Source of the DNA: Candidatus Aerophobota bacterium
GTDB taxonomy: Bacteria; Aerophobota; Aerophobia; Aerophobales; JAGHCO01
DNA: 18,634 bases
Assembly: GCA_021160405.1 (NCBI GenBank)
Contig: JAGHCO010000090.1
Coordinates: forward strand, 1 to 18,634
Reading direction: 5' to 3'
A program made the translations under genes and the position numbers. The notes under the pieces are model-generated. The model had not been told where the DNA came from, did not search any database, and saw nothing but the letters and a program-made list of their open reading frames with translations. This document shows positions 1 through 7,383 of the stretch, one piece after another (positions within the stretch are counted from its first letter, which is position 1; every line of letters begins with the position of its first letter).

Positions 1-35
1 CTATAATTTATTTATACTCTTTCTCTTTAAAGTTG

Positions 36-470
36 TCAAAGATTATACAACTCTTTCTTATTTAAAAAGTGTATCTTCTCAGAAAGAAGAATATTTTTAA
101 CCTTTTCAATATCCTTTACCTGGATTACTAAAACTGCTTTTTTCTTTGACTTAATAACAAATCCACAGGCATCTTCTATATTAATTTGGTATTTTTTAAC
201 AATTTGAGCAATTGTATGAAGTCCACCAGGTTCATCCTCCATTTCCAATGCTAAAGTAGGATTTAGAGCAACTGAAAGACCCTCCTCTTTTAAGGCCCGG
301 TAAGCCTTTTCAGGGTTATCTACTAAGAGTTTTATTACTCCATATTTGTTACTACTGGCAATAGTTATTGCTCTTATGTTTATTTTCTCTTTGGTTAAAA
401 TCTTAGTAATTACCTCTATTTTGCCCGGTTTATTTTCAGCAAACACTGATATTTGTTGAACTTCTTCCAT
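36..470 (-). CDS. Tandem ACT-domain protein, partner of phenylacetate-CoA ligase
   Basis: This is a 144-residue protein made almost entirely of two ACT domains, at about residues 6-70 and 73-140. Each opens with the usual ligand-loop pattern: ENKPGKI near residue 12 and EDEPGGL near residue 78. ACT domains bind small molecules, usually amino acids, and no catalytic domain is attached, so this is probably a sensor or allosteric subunit in the cytoplasm. It starts 13 bp after the paaK stop codon, and an AGGAGA ribosome-binding site sits 4-5 bases before the ATG, so the two genes are very likely co-transcribed. Small ACT proteins beside phenylacetate-CoA ligases are a recurrent arrangement in anaerobes and archaea, often near indolepyruvate ferredoxin oxidoreductase genes; none is visible here, though the operon may continue past the left edge. 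The bound ligand cannot be told from sequence. Confidence 0.9.
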   Translation of the reverse strand: MEEVQQISVFAENKPGKIEVITKILTKEKINIRAITIASSNKYGVIKLLVDNPEKAYRALKEEGLSVALNPTLALEMEDEPGGLHTIAQIVKKYQINIEDACGFVIKSKKKAVLVIQVKDIEKVKNILLSEKIHFLNKKELYNL

Positions 471-483
471 GATTTCTCCTTAT

Positions 484-1767
484 TTAAATTTCCCTTTTAT
501 CAATTACCCTCTTTGCCTTACCTGTAGTTCTGGGTAAGGTAGCCGGTTCTACTAACTCTACTTTAGGAGTTAGCATTAACTCGGATTTTAGCTTTGCCTT
601 AATTTTTTCCTCTAATCCTCTCAAATGTTCTAAAGAGCCGTCAAAAAGCTCTTTCTTAATCTCTACCTTTACTCTCATTACATCCAGAGATTTTTCCCTT
701 TCCAAAATAATTTGATAGTTTCTTCCCACCTCGGATAGACTCATTAGTATTCTTTCTACTTCTGAGGGGAAAACATTTACTCCCCGAATAATAAACATAT
801 CATCTACTCTACCTTTAATTCTGGATATTCTTCTGTGAGTGCGCCCACATTGGCATTTATCTGGATAAACAAAAGCTATATCCCCTGTTCGGTAACGAAG
901 AATAGGCATAGCTTCTCTATTTATACTGGTTAAAACTATTTCTCCCTCTTCTCCATCAGGCAAAACTTTCCCAGTTGAAGGCTCAATTATCTCTAAGATA
1001 AAATTGTCTTCCCAAAGATGCATCCCTTCTTTAAATTGACACTCAAAAGCTACTCCTGGACCGTTCATTTCAGAAAGACCGTAGGAGTTAAAAGCTTTTA
1101 TATTAAAAATCTGTTCAATTTTTTGTCTGGTACTCTCTGAATAAGGTTCTGCTCCTAAATAGGCCATTCTAAGATTAAGATTCTTTCTGGGATTTATCCC
1201 CTTTTCCTCCAAGATATCGGCTAAGTAAAGAGCATAACTGGGAGTTATATGGATTATTGTAGTTTTAAAATCCATCATTAACTCTATCTGTCGCTCTGTA
1301 TTTCCAGCCCCTGCTGGAATTACCAAAAGTCCAAGTTTTTCTGCTCCGTAGTGAAAGATCAGCCCACCTGTAAAAAGACCATAGCTCATCATATTTTGAA
1401 AAACATCCTTATCTTTAGCCCCGGTCATTTTCATGGAGCGGGCAATAAGACCAGCTGAGTTTTCTATATCTTTTTTAGAGAAAAAAATTGCTTTTGGTTT
1501 TCCTGTCGTGCCTGTAGAGGTATGAAGTCTCACTATCCTATTTAAAGGTAAAGTTAAAAATCCATAGGGAAAATTCTTCCTTAAATCTTCCCTGGTGGTA
1601 AAGGGAATTTGAGGCAGGTCTTTTAAAGATTTAAAATTAAGGGGTTTTAATCCATTTTCCTTAAATAACCTCTTATAAAAAGGAGAGCTCTTATAAACTC
1701 TTCTTAAAGTTTCCTTTAACCTTAGAAACTGCAGTTTTTCCAGCTCTTCTCTTGCAATGTATTCCAT
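484..1767 (-). CDS. paaK: Phenylacetate-CoA ligase (AMP-forming)
   Basis: This 427-residue protein has the usual length and architecture of the PaaK branch of the acyl-adenylate-forming superfamily. It activates phenylacetate or a related aryl acid with ATP and CoA in the cytoplasm. The P-loop-like motif STGTTGKPK is at residues 84-92, the YGLSEMNGPG motif near 229-238, the RTGD motif at 293-296, and the C-terminal lysine region GKAKRV at 416-421. A CxC pair (residues 305 and 307) precedes the hinge. In anaerobes this enzyme often handles aryl acetates formed from aromatic amino acids, which fits the ACT-domain neighbour; the exact acid is inferred. The ATG is the only plausible start because an in-frame stop lies four codons upstream. 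No Shine-Dalgarno sequence precedes it: the 5' side runs straight into a repeat element ending 11 bases upstream, so expression control here is unclear. Confidence 0.93.
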   Translation of the reverse strand: MEYIAREELEKLQFLRLKETLRRVYKSSPFYKRLFKENGLKPLNFKSLKDLPQIPFTTREDLRKNFPYGFLTLPLNRIVRLHTSTGTTGKPKAIFFSKKDIENSAGLIARSMKMTGAKDKDVFQNMMSYGLFTGGLIFHYGAEKLGLLVIPAGAGNTERQIELMMDFKTTIIHITPSYALYLADILEEKGINPRKNLNLRMAYLGAEPYSESTRQKIEQIFNIKAFNSYGLSEMNGPGVAFECQFKEGMHLWEDNFILEIIEPSTGKVLPDGEEGEIVLTSINREAMPILRYRTGDIAFVYPDKCQCGRTHRRISRIKGRVDDMFIIRGVNVFPSEVERILMSLSEVGRNYQIILEREKSLDVMRVKVEIKKELFDGSLEHLRGLEEKIKAKLKSELMLTPKVELVEPATLPRTTGKAKRVIDKREI

Positions 1768-1778
1768 TTTTTTAACAG

Positions 1779-1939
1779 TTCAGCCACTAAGTCACCAAGG
1801 CACAAAGAAGTAATATAAATTTTAAACTTCTATCAGAAAGAGAAGAATCTATTGCTAAAAAATTGTAGATGCATCTATATATTGTGCATAGAAAATTACC
1901 ACCGGGTTTACCTGGTGTCTTCGTGCCTTGGTGGCTGAA
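1779..1939. repeat. Inverted repeat element built of 8-base xAAGxCAC units
   Basis: The left arm (1779-1810) and right arm (1911-1939) are inverted copies. Both begin TTCAGCCAC and continue in 8-base steps: TAAGTCAC, CAAGGCAC and AAAGAAG on the left; CAAGGCAC, GAAGACAC and CAGG on the reverse complement of the right. The roughly 100 bases between them are AT-rich and include the palindrome AGATGCATCT at 1867-1876. No open reading frame or transposase is present, so this looks like a non-autonomous dispersed element. Similar CACCAAGGCACGAAG-type sequences are, from memory, common in environmental bacterial genomes. The element fills nearly all of the 188-bp gap between the winged-helix gene and paaK. 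Confidence 0.7.
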
Positions 1940-1955
1940 TAGTAACAAAAATTTG

Positions 1956-2234
1956 TTAAATCTCTTTTTCTAATTTTTCTGATAATTGCTTTATCTTCTC
2001 TGGCAGCATTCTCATAAACTTTTTTGCCTTTAGGGTAGCTATTGCTCCCTGAGACGAAGGTTTTATTAGATTTTGTTGCTCTAAAATTCTTAAGGAATAT
2101 CTGACCTTGTGTTGAGGATGACCACTAAGTTCAGACAGTTTCATAATGCCAATTGGCCCCTGCTCTATGACGAATTTCAAAATAGTGGTATGCCTTACTA
2201 TAAGCTCTATTTCTTGTTCAAGTTTAGATAGCAT
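1956..2234 (-). CDS. Small winged-helix DNA-binding protein, archaeal-like
   Basis: This 92-residue protein has no enzymatic domain. Residues 15-65 form a helix-turn-helix with wing: the segment IGIMKLSELSGHPQHKVRYS is followed by LRILEQQNLIKPSSQGA, which is the usual recognition helix plus wing. The C-terminal 25 residues are charged and helical and may form a coiled coil for dimerisation. The HKVRYSLRxLEQ pattern resembles short predicted regulators that I recall mainly from archaea; that link is from memory and was not tested. Its position upstream of paaK and the ACT gene makes it a candidate local regulator, but the repeat element in between separates it from them. No good ribosome-binding site precedes the ATG; a GAGG lies about 16 bases upstream, too far to be ideal. 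Confidence 0.8.
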   Translation of the reverse strand: MLSKLEQEIELIVRHTTILKFVIEQGPIGIMKLSELSGHPQHKVRYSLRILEQQNLIKPSSQGAIATLKAKKFMRMLPEKIKQLSEKLEKEI

Positions 2235-2269
2235 TATAATCTTGTCAACCTCGCCTGTTGAGTTGTTGA

Positions 2270-2298
2270 AGTATAGCGATTAGCATATAGAATAAAGA
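2270..2298 (-). promoter_or_regulatory. Weak candidate promoter for the winged-helix gene
   Basis: On the minus strand a TATACT hexamer (2275-2270) matches five of six bases of the sigma70 -10 box. No convincing -35 box is found 16-18 bases upstream. It would place transcription start about 28 bases before the winged-helix ATG. The gene could instead be read through from the tonB operon, since no hairpin terminator is visible in between. Confidence 0.25.
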
Positions 2299-2323
2299 AA
2301 AAAGTAGCCTGTCCCCTTTTTTT
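2297..2323. repeat. Solo arm of a GGGGACAGGCTAC repeat at the tonB stop
   Basis: The sequence shares 24 bases exactly (2299-2322) with either arm of the perfect palindrome at 14202-14256: a run of A, GTAGCCTGTCCCC, then a run of T. Only one arm is present, so it cannot form the long hairpin. It touches the tonB stop codon, whose last base lies in the repeat. The same unit at two unrelated sites in one window marks a dispersed REP-like family. Confidence 0.8.
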
Positions 2324-3107
2324 AATCTAACTTGAAGCGGAAAGTTATAATCCCCCACTGAACAACATCTCTCTTAATAGGTTCAAATCTCCATTGGCTT
2401 AGAGCCTCTGAAGCCAATCGATCCAGACCCGACCAACCCGAAGTTCGATATACTTCTATTGAAGAAACCTCTCCTGAGGAAAGAACCCAGAACTTTAATT
2501 CTACATTAGCTTCAATACCTTGTTTTTTTGCCCACTCAGGATAAATTGGTTTCACTTCTCTTAAGATTCCTCTGGTGCTAACTGGACCCCTAATTCTGGA
2601 AGAGGGAGTTTTCCCTCCTCCTTCTCCAGGCTCTCTTTCATAAGAAAATACTCCCCTGGTTGAATAGATGGATTTTGGAGGAAGGCGGGTAGTTTGAGGA
2701 AGTCTTTGAGTTGATTTAGAAACAACTTGCTCTTTTTTTAGGAGAGGAAAAGGCTCTTGGGGTTTTTCTAAGATGGGTTTAATTTTTGCTACAGGCAAAG
2801 GAACCTTCATTTCACTTTCACTTTTTATACGAGGGGTAAGAATGGGCATCTTCTCACTGGGTTGAATGGCAATTCTAACCGGGGGAACCTTAGGAATTGT
2901 TTTTCTCTTAATCTGTTTTACAGGAGGTGGGGAGGACTTCTTAACTATTTTTGGTTGGGGAGGAGAAACTGTAATTAGTGAAATCTCTATGTACTTAGGT
3001 AAAGGCTGAGAAACGATGGTCTTGAACCCGGGGAAAAAGATAATTAAAAAAAAGTGAATAGCAAAGGATATTAAAATCCCTAATTTAAAAAAATCCCTCT
3101 CTACCAA
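2322..3107 (-). CDS. tonB: TonB-family energy-transducing protein
   Basis: This 261-residue protein has the three-part TonB layout. A single membrane helix lies at about residues 8-26 and carries the S14-x3-H18 pattern that matches the Ser and His of the E. coli TonB helix needed for ExbB/ExbD coupling. A proline- and lysine-rich periplasm-spanning region covers about residues 45-150. The TonB C-terminal domain is at about 180-261, with KPIYPEWAKKQGIEANVEL and SGWSGLDRLASEALSQWRFEP. It should pass proton-motive energy to outer-membrane receptors. The start is TTG, one base after the exbD stop codon, with an AGGAGA site inside the end of exbD, so translation is probably coupled. No TonB-dependent receptor is in the window, so the cargo is unknown. 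A TolA-like role is less likely given the C-terminal domain. Confidence 0.92.
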   Translation of the reverse strand: MVERDFFKLGILISFAIHFFLIIFFPGFKTIVSQPLPKYIEISLITVSPPQPKIVKKSSPPPVKQIKRKTIPKVPPVRIAIQPSEKMPILTPRIKSESEMKVPLPVAKIKPILEKPQEPFPLLKKEQVVSKSTQRLPQTTRLPPKSIYSTRGVFSYEREPGEGGGKTPSSRIRGPVSTRGILREVKPIYPEWAKKQGIEANVELKFWVLSSGEVSSIEVYRTSGWSGLDRLASEALSQWRFEPIKRDVVQWGIITFRFKLD

Positions 3108-3108
3108 T

Positions 3109-3522
3109 TTATCTCTCCTTTTCCGGAGAAGTAAGAATTCCTAATTTGCCAGCACCAGCTTGCTTAGCCAGATCCATAACTCTAACCACCCTGCCATGTT
3201 TTACATCTTTATCAGCATTAATTAAAACTAAGCTCCCTTTTTTCTTTATCTGCTTTTTTAAAAAAGCCACCAGATTCTTCTCTCTTACCCATTTTTTTCC
3301 TATGTACAACTGGTTATCTTTAGTTATAGAGATTATAATGTTTTCCTCTATCCTCTCTTGAGGAGTGGTGGTAGTGGGCAAGTTTACCTTTATCCCATAG
3401 CGAATAGTAGCAAAGGTGGTGGAGAGCATAAAGAAAATAAGCAGCAAAAATACCACATCAACTAAAGGAGTAAGATTTATAAATACTTCCTCACCTCGAG
3501 ATTCTGGACGACGAAATCTCAA
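3109..3522 (-). CDS. exbD: ExbD/TolR-type biopolymer transport protein
   Basis: This 137-residue protein has a short cytoplasmic N-terminus, one membrane helix at about residues 17-37 and a periplasmic domain, the standard ExbD/TolR layout. The helix begins INLTPLVDVVFLLLIFFML and contains Asp22, the residue that carries protons in this family. With ExbB it forms the inner-membrane motor that energises TonB. The start is TTG; a GGAG site lies inside the end of exbB and the start is one base past its stop, so the two are translationally coupled. The neighbouring TonB-type protein favours ExbD over TolR, although the families are hard to separate by sequence. Confidence 0.93.
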   Translation of the reverse strand: MRFRRPESRGEEVFINLTPLVDVVFLLLIFFMLSTTFATIRYGIKVNLPTTTTPQERIEENIIISITKDNQLYIGKKWVREKNLVAFLKKQIKKKGSLVLINADKDVKHGRVVRVMDLAKQAGAGKLGILTSPEKER

Positions 3523-3523
3523 A

Positions 3524-4135
3524 TTATTCTCCGGATAAAAATTCCATAAATTCTCTGCTTACACTTTCTAATTTACGAATAATTTTATCAGTGCGGTGCA
3601 TAAAGTAATTGTAAAAAATTAAACTGGGAATAGCTATACTAAGGCCAAAAGCTGTAGTATATAAAGCTACAGCAATTCCTCCTGCTAAGGCTCCAGGATT
3701 TCCTACCCCTTGCACGGTGATCACATTAAAGGCTTTTATCATTCCTACCACCGTTCCCAAAAGTCCAATAAGAGGTGCTATGGCAGTTATGGTTCCCAGT
3801 ATCTTTAAGCGCTTCTCTAAATAAGGTATTTCTTCTGAACCAGCATCCTGAATAACCTCTTTAATTTCCTCTTTACTCTTTCCCCTTTTTTCTAATCCCT
3901 TCTTAATAATACGAGCTAAAGGGATAGGTGTCATTTCACATAAGGCAAGTATTTTGTCTACTTTTCTATCATCATTACTGTTTATAATACTTCTAGTCTT
4001 CTCCGCAAATTTTTCAGATCTACTCTCAATTATCTTTAAGGTAATAAACTTTTCTATAATGATAGCTAAAGCTAATATGGAACAGATACCTAAGGGTATC
4101 ATTAACCAACCACCTTTTATAAAAAAGTCCAGCAT
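3524..4135 (-). CDS. exbB: ExbB/TolQ/MotA-family proton channel protein
   Basis: This 203-residue protein has three predicted membrane helices: near residues 8-28, near 107-130 and near 150-180. The second carries the conserved IAPLIGLLGTVVGMIKAF segment and the third NPGALAGGIAVALYTTAFGL, both hallmarks of the MotA/TolQ/ExbB family. It should form the pentameric stator around ExbD in the inner membrane. The start ATG has a good AGGAG site six to seven bases upstream. It is first of a three-gene exbB-exbD-tonB block, which lies 27 bp after purD in the same direction, so it is probably part of the long leftward operon rather than separately regulated by iron; no Fur-box-like sequence is evident. 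Confidence 0.93.
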   Translation of the reverse strand: MLDFFIKGGWLMIPLGICSILALAIIIEKFITLKIIESRSEKFAEKTRSIINSNDDRKVDKILALCEMTPIPLARIIKKGLEKRGKSKEEIKEVIQDAGSEEIPYLEKRLKILGTITAIAPLIGLLGTVVGMIKAFNVITVQGVGNPGALAGGIAVALYTTAFGLSIAIPSLIFYNYFMHRTDKIIRKLESVSREFMEFLSGE

Positions 4136-4162
4136 ATTTTCTCCTTTCTTTTAAACTTTACT

Positions 4163-5452
4163 TTATCCTAATCTATTAAGTTTTTTTGTCAACCCCTTTT
4201 TCCCAATATCTCCTCTATAGTAAATACCTTCAAAGTGTACCTTTTTAACACCTCTGTAGGCCTGCAGAATTGATTCCTTAAGATCCTTACCCAGAGCAGT
4301 TATTCCAATTACTCTTCCTCCACTGGTAAACAAATTACCATCCTCTTTTTTAACCCCTGCATAAAAGGGGAAGATATTTTTAAACTTAACTAAATCCTTT
4401 AAACCCTTTATTAATTTACCTTTCTCATATTTACCCGGGTATCCTTTAGAGGCTAAAATAACACAGGTAGCTGCCTGAGGTCGCCAGCGCAAATTTATCC
4501 TATCTAAATTCCCTTCAGATATGGATAGGAGCACTTCAAGTAAGTCGTTATAAAGACGGGGAAGAGTAACCTGAGTTTCTGGGTCTCCAAACCGAGCGTT
4601 AAACTCTAAAACTTTAGGTTCTCCATTTCTAATCATTAAACCAACATAAAGGACTCCCTTGTAAGGTTTTTTCTCCCTCTTCATCCCCCTTAAAGTAGGT
4701 AAAATTATTTTATTCATTATCTTTTTATACAGAAAAGGAGAAAGAGGGGCGGGAGAATAAGCTCCCATTCCTCCAGTGTTGGGACCTTTATCTCCTTCAT
4801 ATATAGATTTGTGATCCTGAGAGGATACTAAAGGCTTAACTGTTTTCCCATCAGTAAGGACAAAAAAGGAGATCTCTTTCCCCTTTAATTTTTCCTCTAT
4901 CACTATTTTTTCCCCTGCCTTACCAAAGATTTTTTCTTTCAACACTTTTCTCGCCGCTTCAATAGCTTCTTCTTTAGTGTTAGTCACCAAAGAACCTTTC
5001 CCTGCAGCTAAACCATCTACCTTTATTACCTGAGGAGACTCTTGACTTTGAATATACCTGGCAGCCTTGTCAAAATCAGAAAAAACATCAAATTTAGCAG
5101 TGGGAATGCAGTATCCTTCCATAAATTTTTTGGCAAAAACTTTGCTTCCCTCTAAAGTAGATGCTTTTTTGGAAGGGCCAAATATCTTGAGTTTCCTTTT
5201 TTGGAAAAAATCTACTATACCGTTAACCAGTGGAACCTCAGGTCCTACTATGGTAAAATTTATTTTCTCCTTCCTTACAAATTCAGTTAGGGAAGAGAAA
5301 TCTTCTTCATACGGGATATCCTCACACTGAGCAATTTCTTCGATACCGGCGTTGCCCGGAACACAGTATATCTTTTCTACCTTTTTGCTCTGGGATAGTT
5401 TCCAGCAAAGGGCATGTTCCCTTCCTCCCCCTCCTATTACCAAGACTTTCAA
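4163..5452 (-). CDS. purD: Phosphoribosylamine-glycine ligase (GAR synthetase)
   Basis: This 429-residue protein has the normal length for monofunctional PurD, which joins glycine to phosphoribosylamine using ATP in the second step of purine synthesis. The N-terminal Rossmann-like part starts MKVLVIGGGGREHA. The ATP-grasp core includes VDGLAAGKG (145-153), GPNTGGMGAYSP (223-234) and EFNARFGDPETQ (283-294), the ligand-binding signature motifs. The start codon is TTG, with an AGGAGGT site four bases before it, and the next start is deep inside the nucleotide fold, so TTG is well supported. It sits 17 bp after lptD. No other purine gene is nearby, so its placement among envelope genes probably reflects operon fusion rather than a shared pathway. 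Confidence 0.97.
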   Translation of the reverse strand: MKVLVIGGGGREHALCWKLSQSKKVEKIYCVPGNAGIEEIAQCEDIPYEEDFSSLTEFVRKEKINFTIVGPEVPLVNGIVDFFQKRKLKIFGPSKKASTLEGSKVFAKKFMEGYCIPTAKFDVFSDFDKAARYIQSQESPQVIKVDGLAAGKGSLVTNTKEEAIEAARKVLKEKIFGKAGEKIVIEEKLKGKEISFFVLTDGKTVKPLVSSQDHKSIYEGDKGPNTGGMGAYSPAPLSPFLYKKIMNKIILPTLRGMKREKKPYKGVLYVGLMIRNGEPKVLEFNARFGDPETQVTLPRLYNDLLEVLLSISEGNLDRINLRWRPQAATCVILASKGYPGKYEKGKLIKGLKDLVKFKNIFPFYAGVKKEDGNLFTSGGRVIGITALGKDLKESILQAYRGVKKVHFEGIYYRGDIGKKGLTKKLNRLG

Positions 5453-5469
5453 TTTTACCTCCTTGACTA

Positions 5470-7380
5470 TTAAAATGAGCCAACCTTAAACTGAGGAAAA
5501 GCTTTTATATAAAAAATAATAGAGTAATCCTTTTCTGGTTTTTCCCTTATGGATAGTTGAGTAGCCCAGCAGTGAAGGTCTCTCCAAATAGAATAGCCAA
5601 TTTCTTTAACTTCTCTTTTTTTTATATCATAAGTAGCATAACCAGAGATTCTCCATTTCTTACCCAAGTTTAATCCTACTTCACTGAACAGTTGAGCTAC
5701 ATTAACATCATCAGCATATTTTCTAAAACCAAGATTTAAGCGCCAGTTTTTCCTCCTTACATCTAAATTGGTCCTGATCAGCTTGAAAATCTTTTGGTAA
5801 GGTTCGTAAACAAGATCCATATTTAGATAATTATTAAAGCTTACGTTAGTTTCTATAGGAGTAAATTTTTCTCTGCGTTTAGTTAAATCATATCCAAGTT
5901 TGAGCTTAGCATTTATTATTTTTTTTTGTTCAAAGTAAAAATCATTGTTTAGTTTTAGTTCCAAAAAATCCTTGGGATATTCATCCATATTTGATCTATT
6001 AGAGTGATAGTAGGTAAGATGAGGGCAAATTTGATGGCTAAATTTTCCCAATTTCCCTTTTAACTTTAGAAAAAAATCATAATTTTGGTAATTTACTGAA
6101 AAGTATTTAGGTTTCTCTTTTTCTTTTTGAGAGTAGGAAAGGTGCCATCCAAATCTTGGTTTAAACTGAAGGTAGTTAAAAAGGATAAAGGGATGAGAAA
6201 TATCAACAGAAGATTCGGTTCTCATTAAATTTTTATCCTTCTCTTTAAAGTTAGTAATCTGCGTTGTCTCCTGAACATAAAAGTTACTCCTTCCTATTTT
6301 TTGAGGAAGCAAATTAAATTTAATTTGAGGAAGCATCTCCTCCCATTCTTGAGGGAAAGGATTTATCTTAGACTGCAAGAGAAAACGGAAATTGCGATTT
6401 TCTCCCCAGCTATCAAAGGATAAAGAGGAAGGAAGAATTTGCTTTTTCTCAGGGGCAATTTTTGGAAAATAATCCTCAAGGAATTCCTTGTCAGTAAAGT
6501 AATCTAACTTAAGTTTAACACAGCTAAAATTAGAGAGGGCTTGCCAATATCTCAATCTACCCATCCCCCTTTCTATCTTGGAATTCCTTTCTTTAATATA
6601 ATAGCTCTCCAGGCTCGCATTTGCTCTTCCTGATTGATGGAAAAGATCTATACCCTCTGCCCACCCACATTTACTTAAATAATCAAGGTGGAATATCCCC
6701 CCTAAGAAAGGAGATATATAAAATTGATAACCTGTTTTAATATGCCATCCCGTAAAATCATTGTAACCAAAACGAGGAAAAATCATCCTATTACGTCCAC
6801 CACCTTTGCCTTCGGATAAATATCTAATGAATAAAGGTATCCAAAAAACAGGGATGGAGCCTATATAAAGGGTAGCATTTCTGGCAGTTATCTTCTCTTT
6901 TGGGATTATCTGTATCTGCTTAGCTTTTATCCTATAGTGAGGAGGGGAAAGGTCACAGGTTGTAAACTGCCCATCCTCAAGAGTTATAGTGGCAGAGGAA
7001 AACTGAGCTTTCTTTGCTTTAAAGATGATGGGACCATTTTCCCCCCAGGGCAGGGTGAGAGTTCCCTTCCCTTTTTTTAAACTAAACCACAAGCTTTCCC
7101 CCCTTACTTCATACCCCTTTACTTTAAGGAAAATATTTCCCTGAGCCCGAAACTCAAGACTGTTTAAATTTGCCTCAATTTTATCGGCAACTACTTTCAT
7201 ATCCTGGTAGGTCAAAGTAGCTTTCCCCTCACCATAAAGGAAAGAAGAGTGAGGATTCCATTTTAAGAAGTTCGCTTTAAAGGTTATGGGAGGATAGTTT
7301 TTTGAGGCAATTGCTGGAACCATTATAAAAAAATAATAAACCATTATCGCTACTTTAAAAATGAGAAGTCGATGATTCAT
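5470..7380 (-). CDS. lptD: LptD-type outer-membrane LPS assembly protein
   Basis: This is a 636-residue protein. A signal peptide (about residues 1-26, ending AIAS) is followed by an OstA-like jellyroll domain at about 30-175. The stretch TTCDLSPPHYRIKAKQIQI (140-158) and ARNATLYIGSIPVFWIPLF (166-184) are typical of LptD. The rest is a beta-barrel with alternating aromatic and polar residues, ending in Phe as outer-membrane barrels usually do. Cys142 and Cys604 (RDLHCW) match positions used for the disulfide in other LptD proteins; the double CC seen in E. coli is a single Cys here. It inserts lipopolysaccharide into the outer leaflet, working with the LptA, LptB and LptC proteins encoded just upstream. 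It starts 3 bp after lptB without a visible ribosome-binding site, suggesting coupled translation. It is shorter than proteobacterial LptD. Confidence 0.9.
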   Translation of the reverse strand: MNHRLLIFKVAIMVYYFFIMVPAIASKNYPPITFKANFLKWNPHSSFLYGEGKATLTYQDMKVVADKIEANLNSLEFRAQGNIFLKVKGYEVRGESLWFSLKKGKGTLTLPWGENGPIIFKAKKAQFSSATITLEDGQFTTCDLSPPHYRIKAKQIQIIPKEKITARNATLYIGSIPVFWIPLFIRYLSEGKGGGRNRMIFPRFGYNDFTGWHIKTGYQFYISPFLGGIFHLDYLSKCGWAEGIDLFHQSGRANASLESYYIKERNSKIERGMGRLRYWQALSNFSCVKLKLDYFTDKEFLEDYFPKIAPEKKQILPSSLSFDSWGENRNFRFLLQSKINPFPQEWEEMLPQIKFNLLPQKIGRSNFYVQETTQITNFKEKDKNLMRTESSVDISHPFILFNYLQFKPRFGWHLSYSQKEKEKPKYFSVNYQNYDFFLKLKGKLGKFSHQICPHLTYYHSNRSNMDEYPKDFLELKLNNDFYFEQKKIINAKLKLGYDLTKRREKFTPIETNVSFNNYLNMDLVYEPYQKIFKLIRTNLDVRRKNWRLNLGFRKYADDVNVAQLFSEVGLNLGKKWRISGYATYDIKKREVKEIGYSIWRDLHCWATQLSIREKPEKDYSIIFYIKAFPQFKVGSF

Positions 7381-7383
7381 TTT

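Noticed and set aside
1779..1939. CRISPR-like array from the short repeats before paaK
   Set aside because: The repeat unit is 8 bases without unique spacers, the two arms are inverted to each other, and no cas gene is present.
3146..3361. Plus-strand open frames opposite exbD, purD, lptB, fumarase and the EF-G-like gene
   Set aside because: They lie wholly or mostly inside well-recognised genes on the other strand, have no family resemblance and show no ribosome-binding sites of note.
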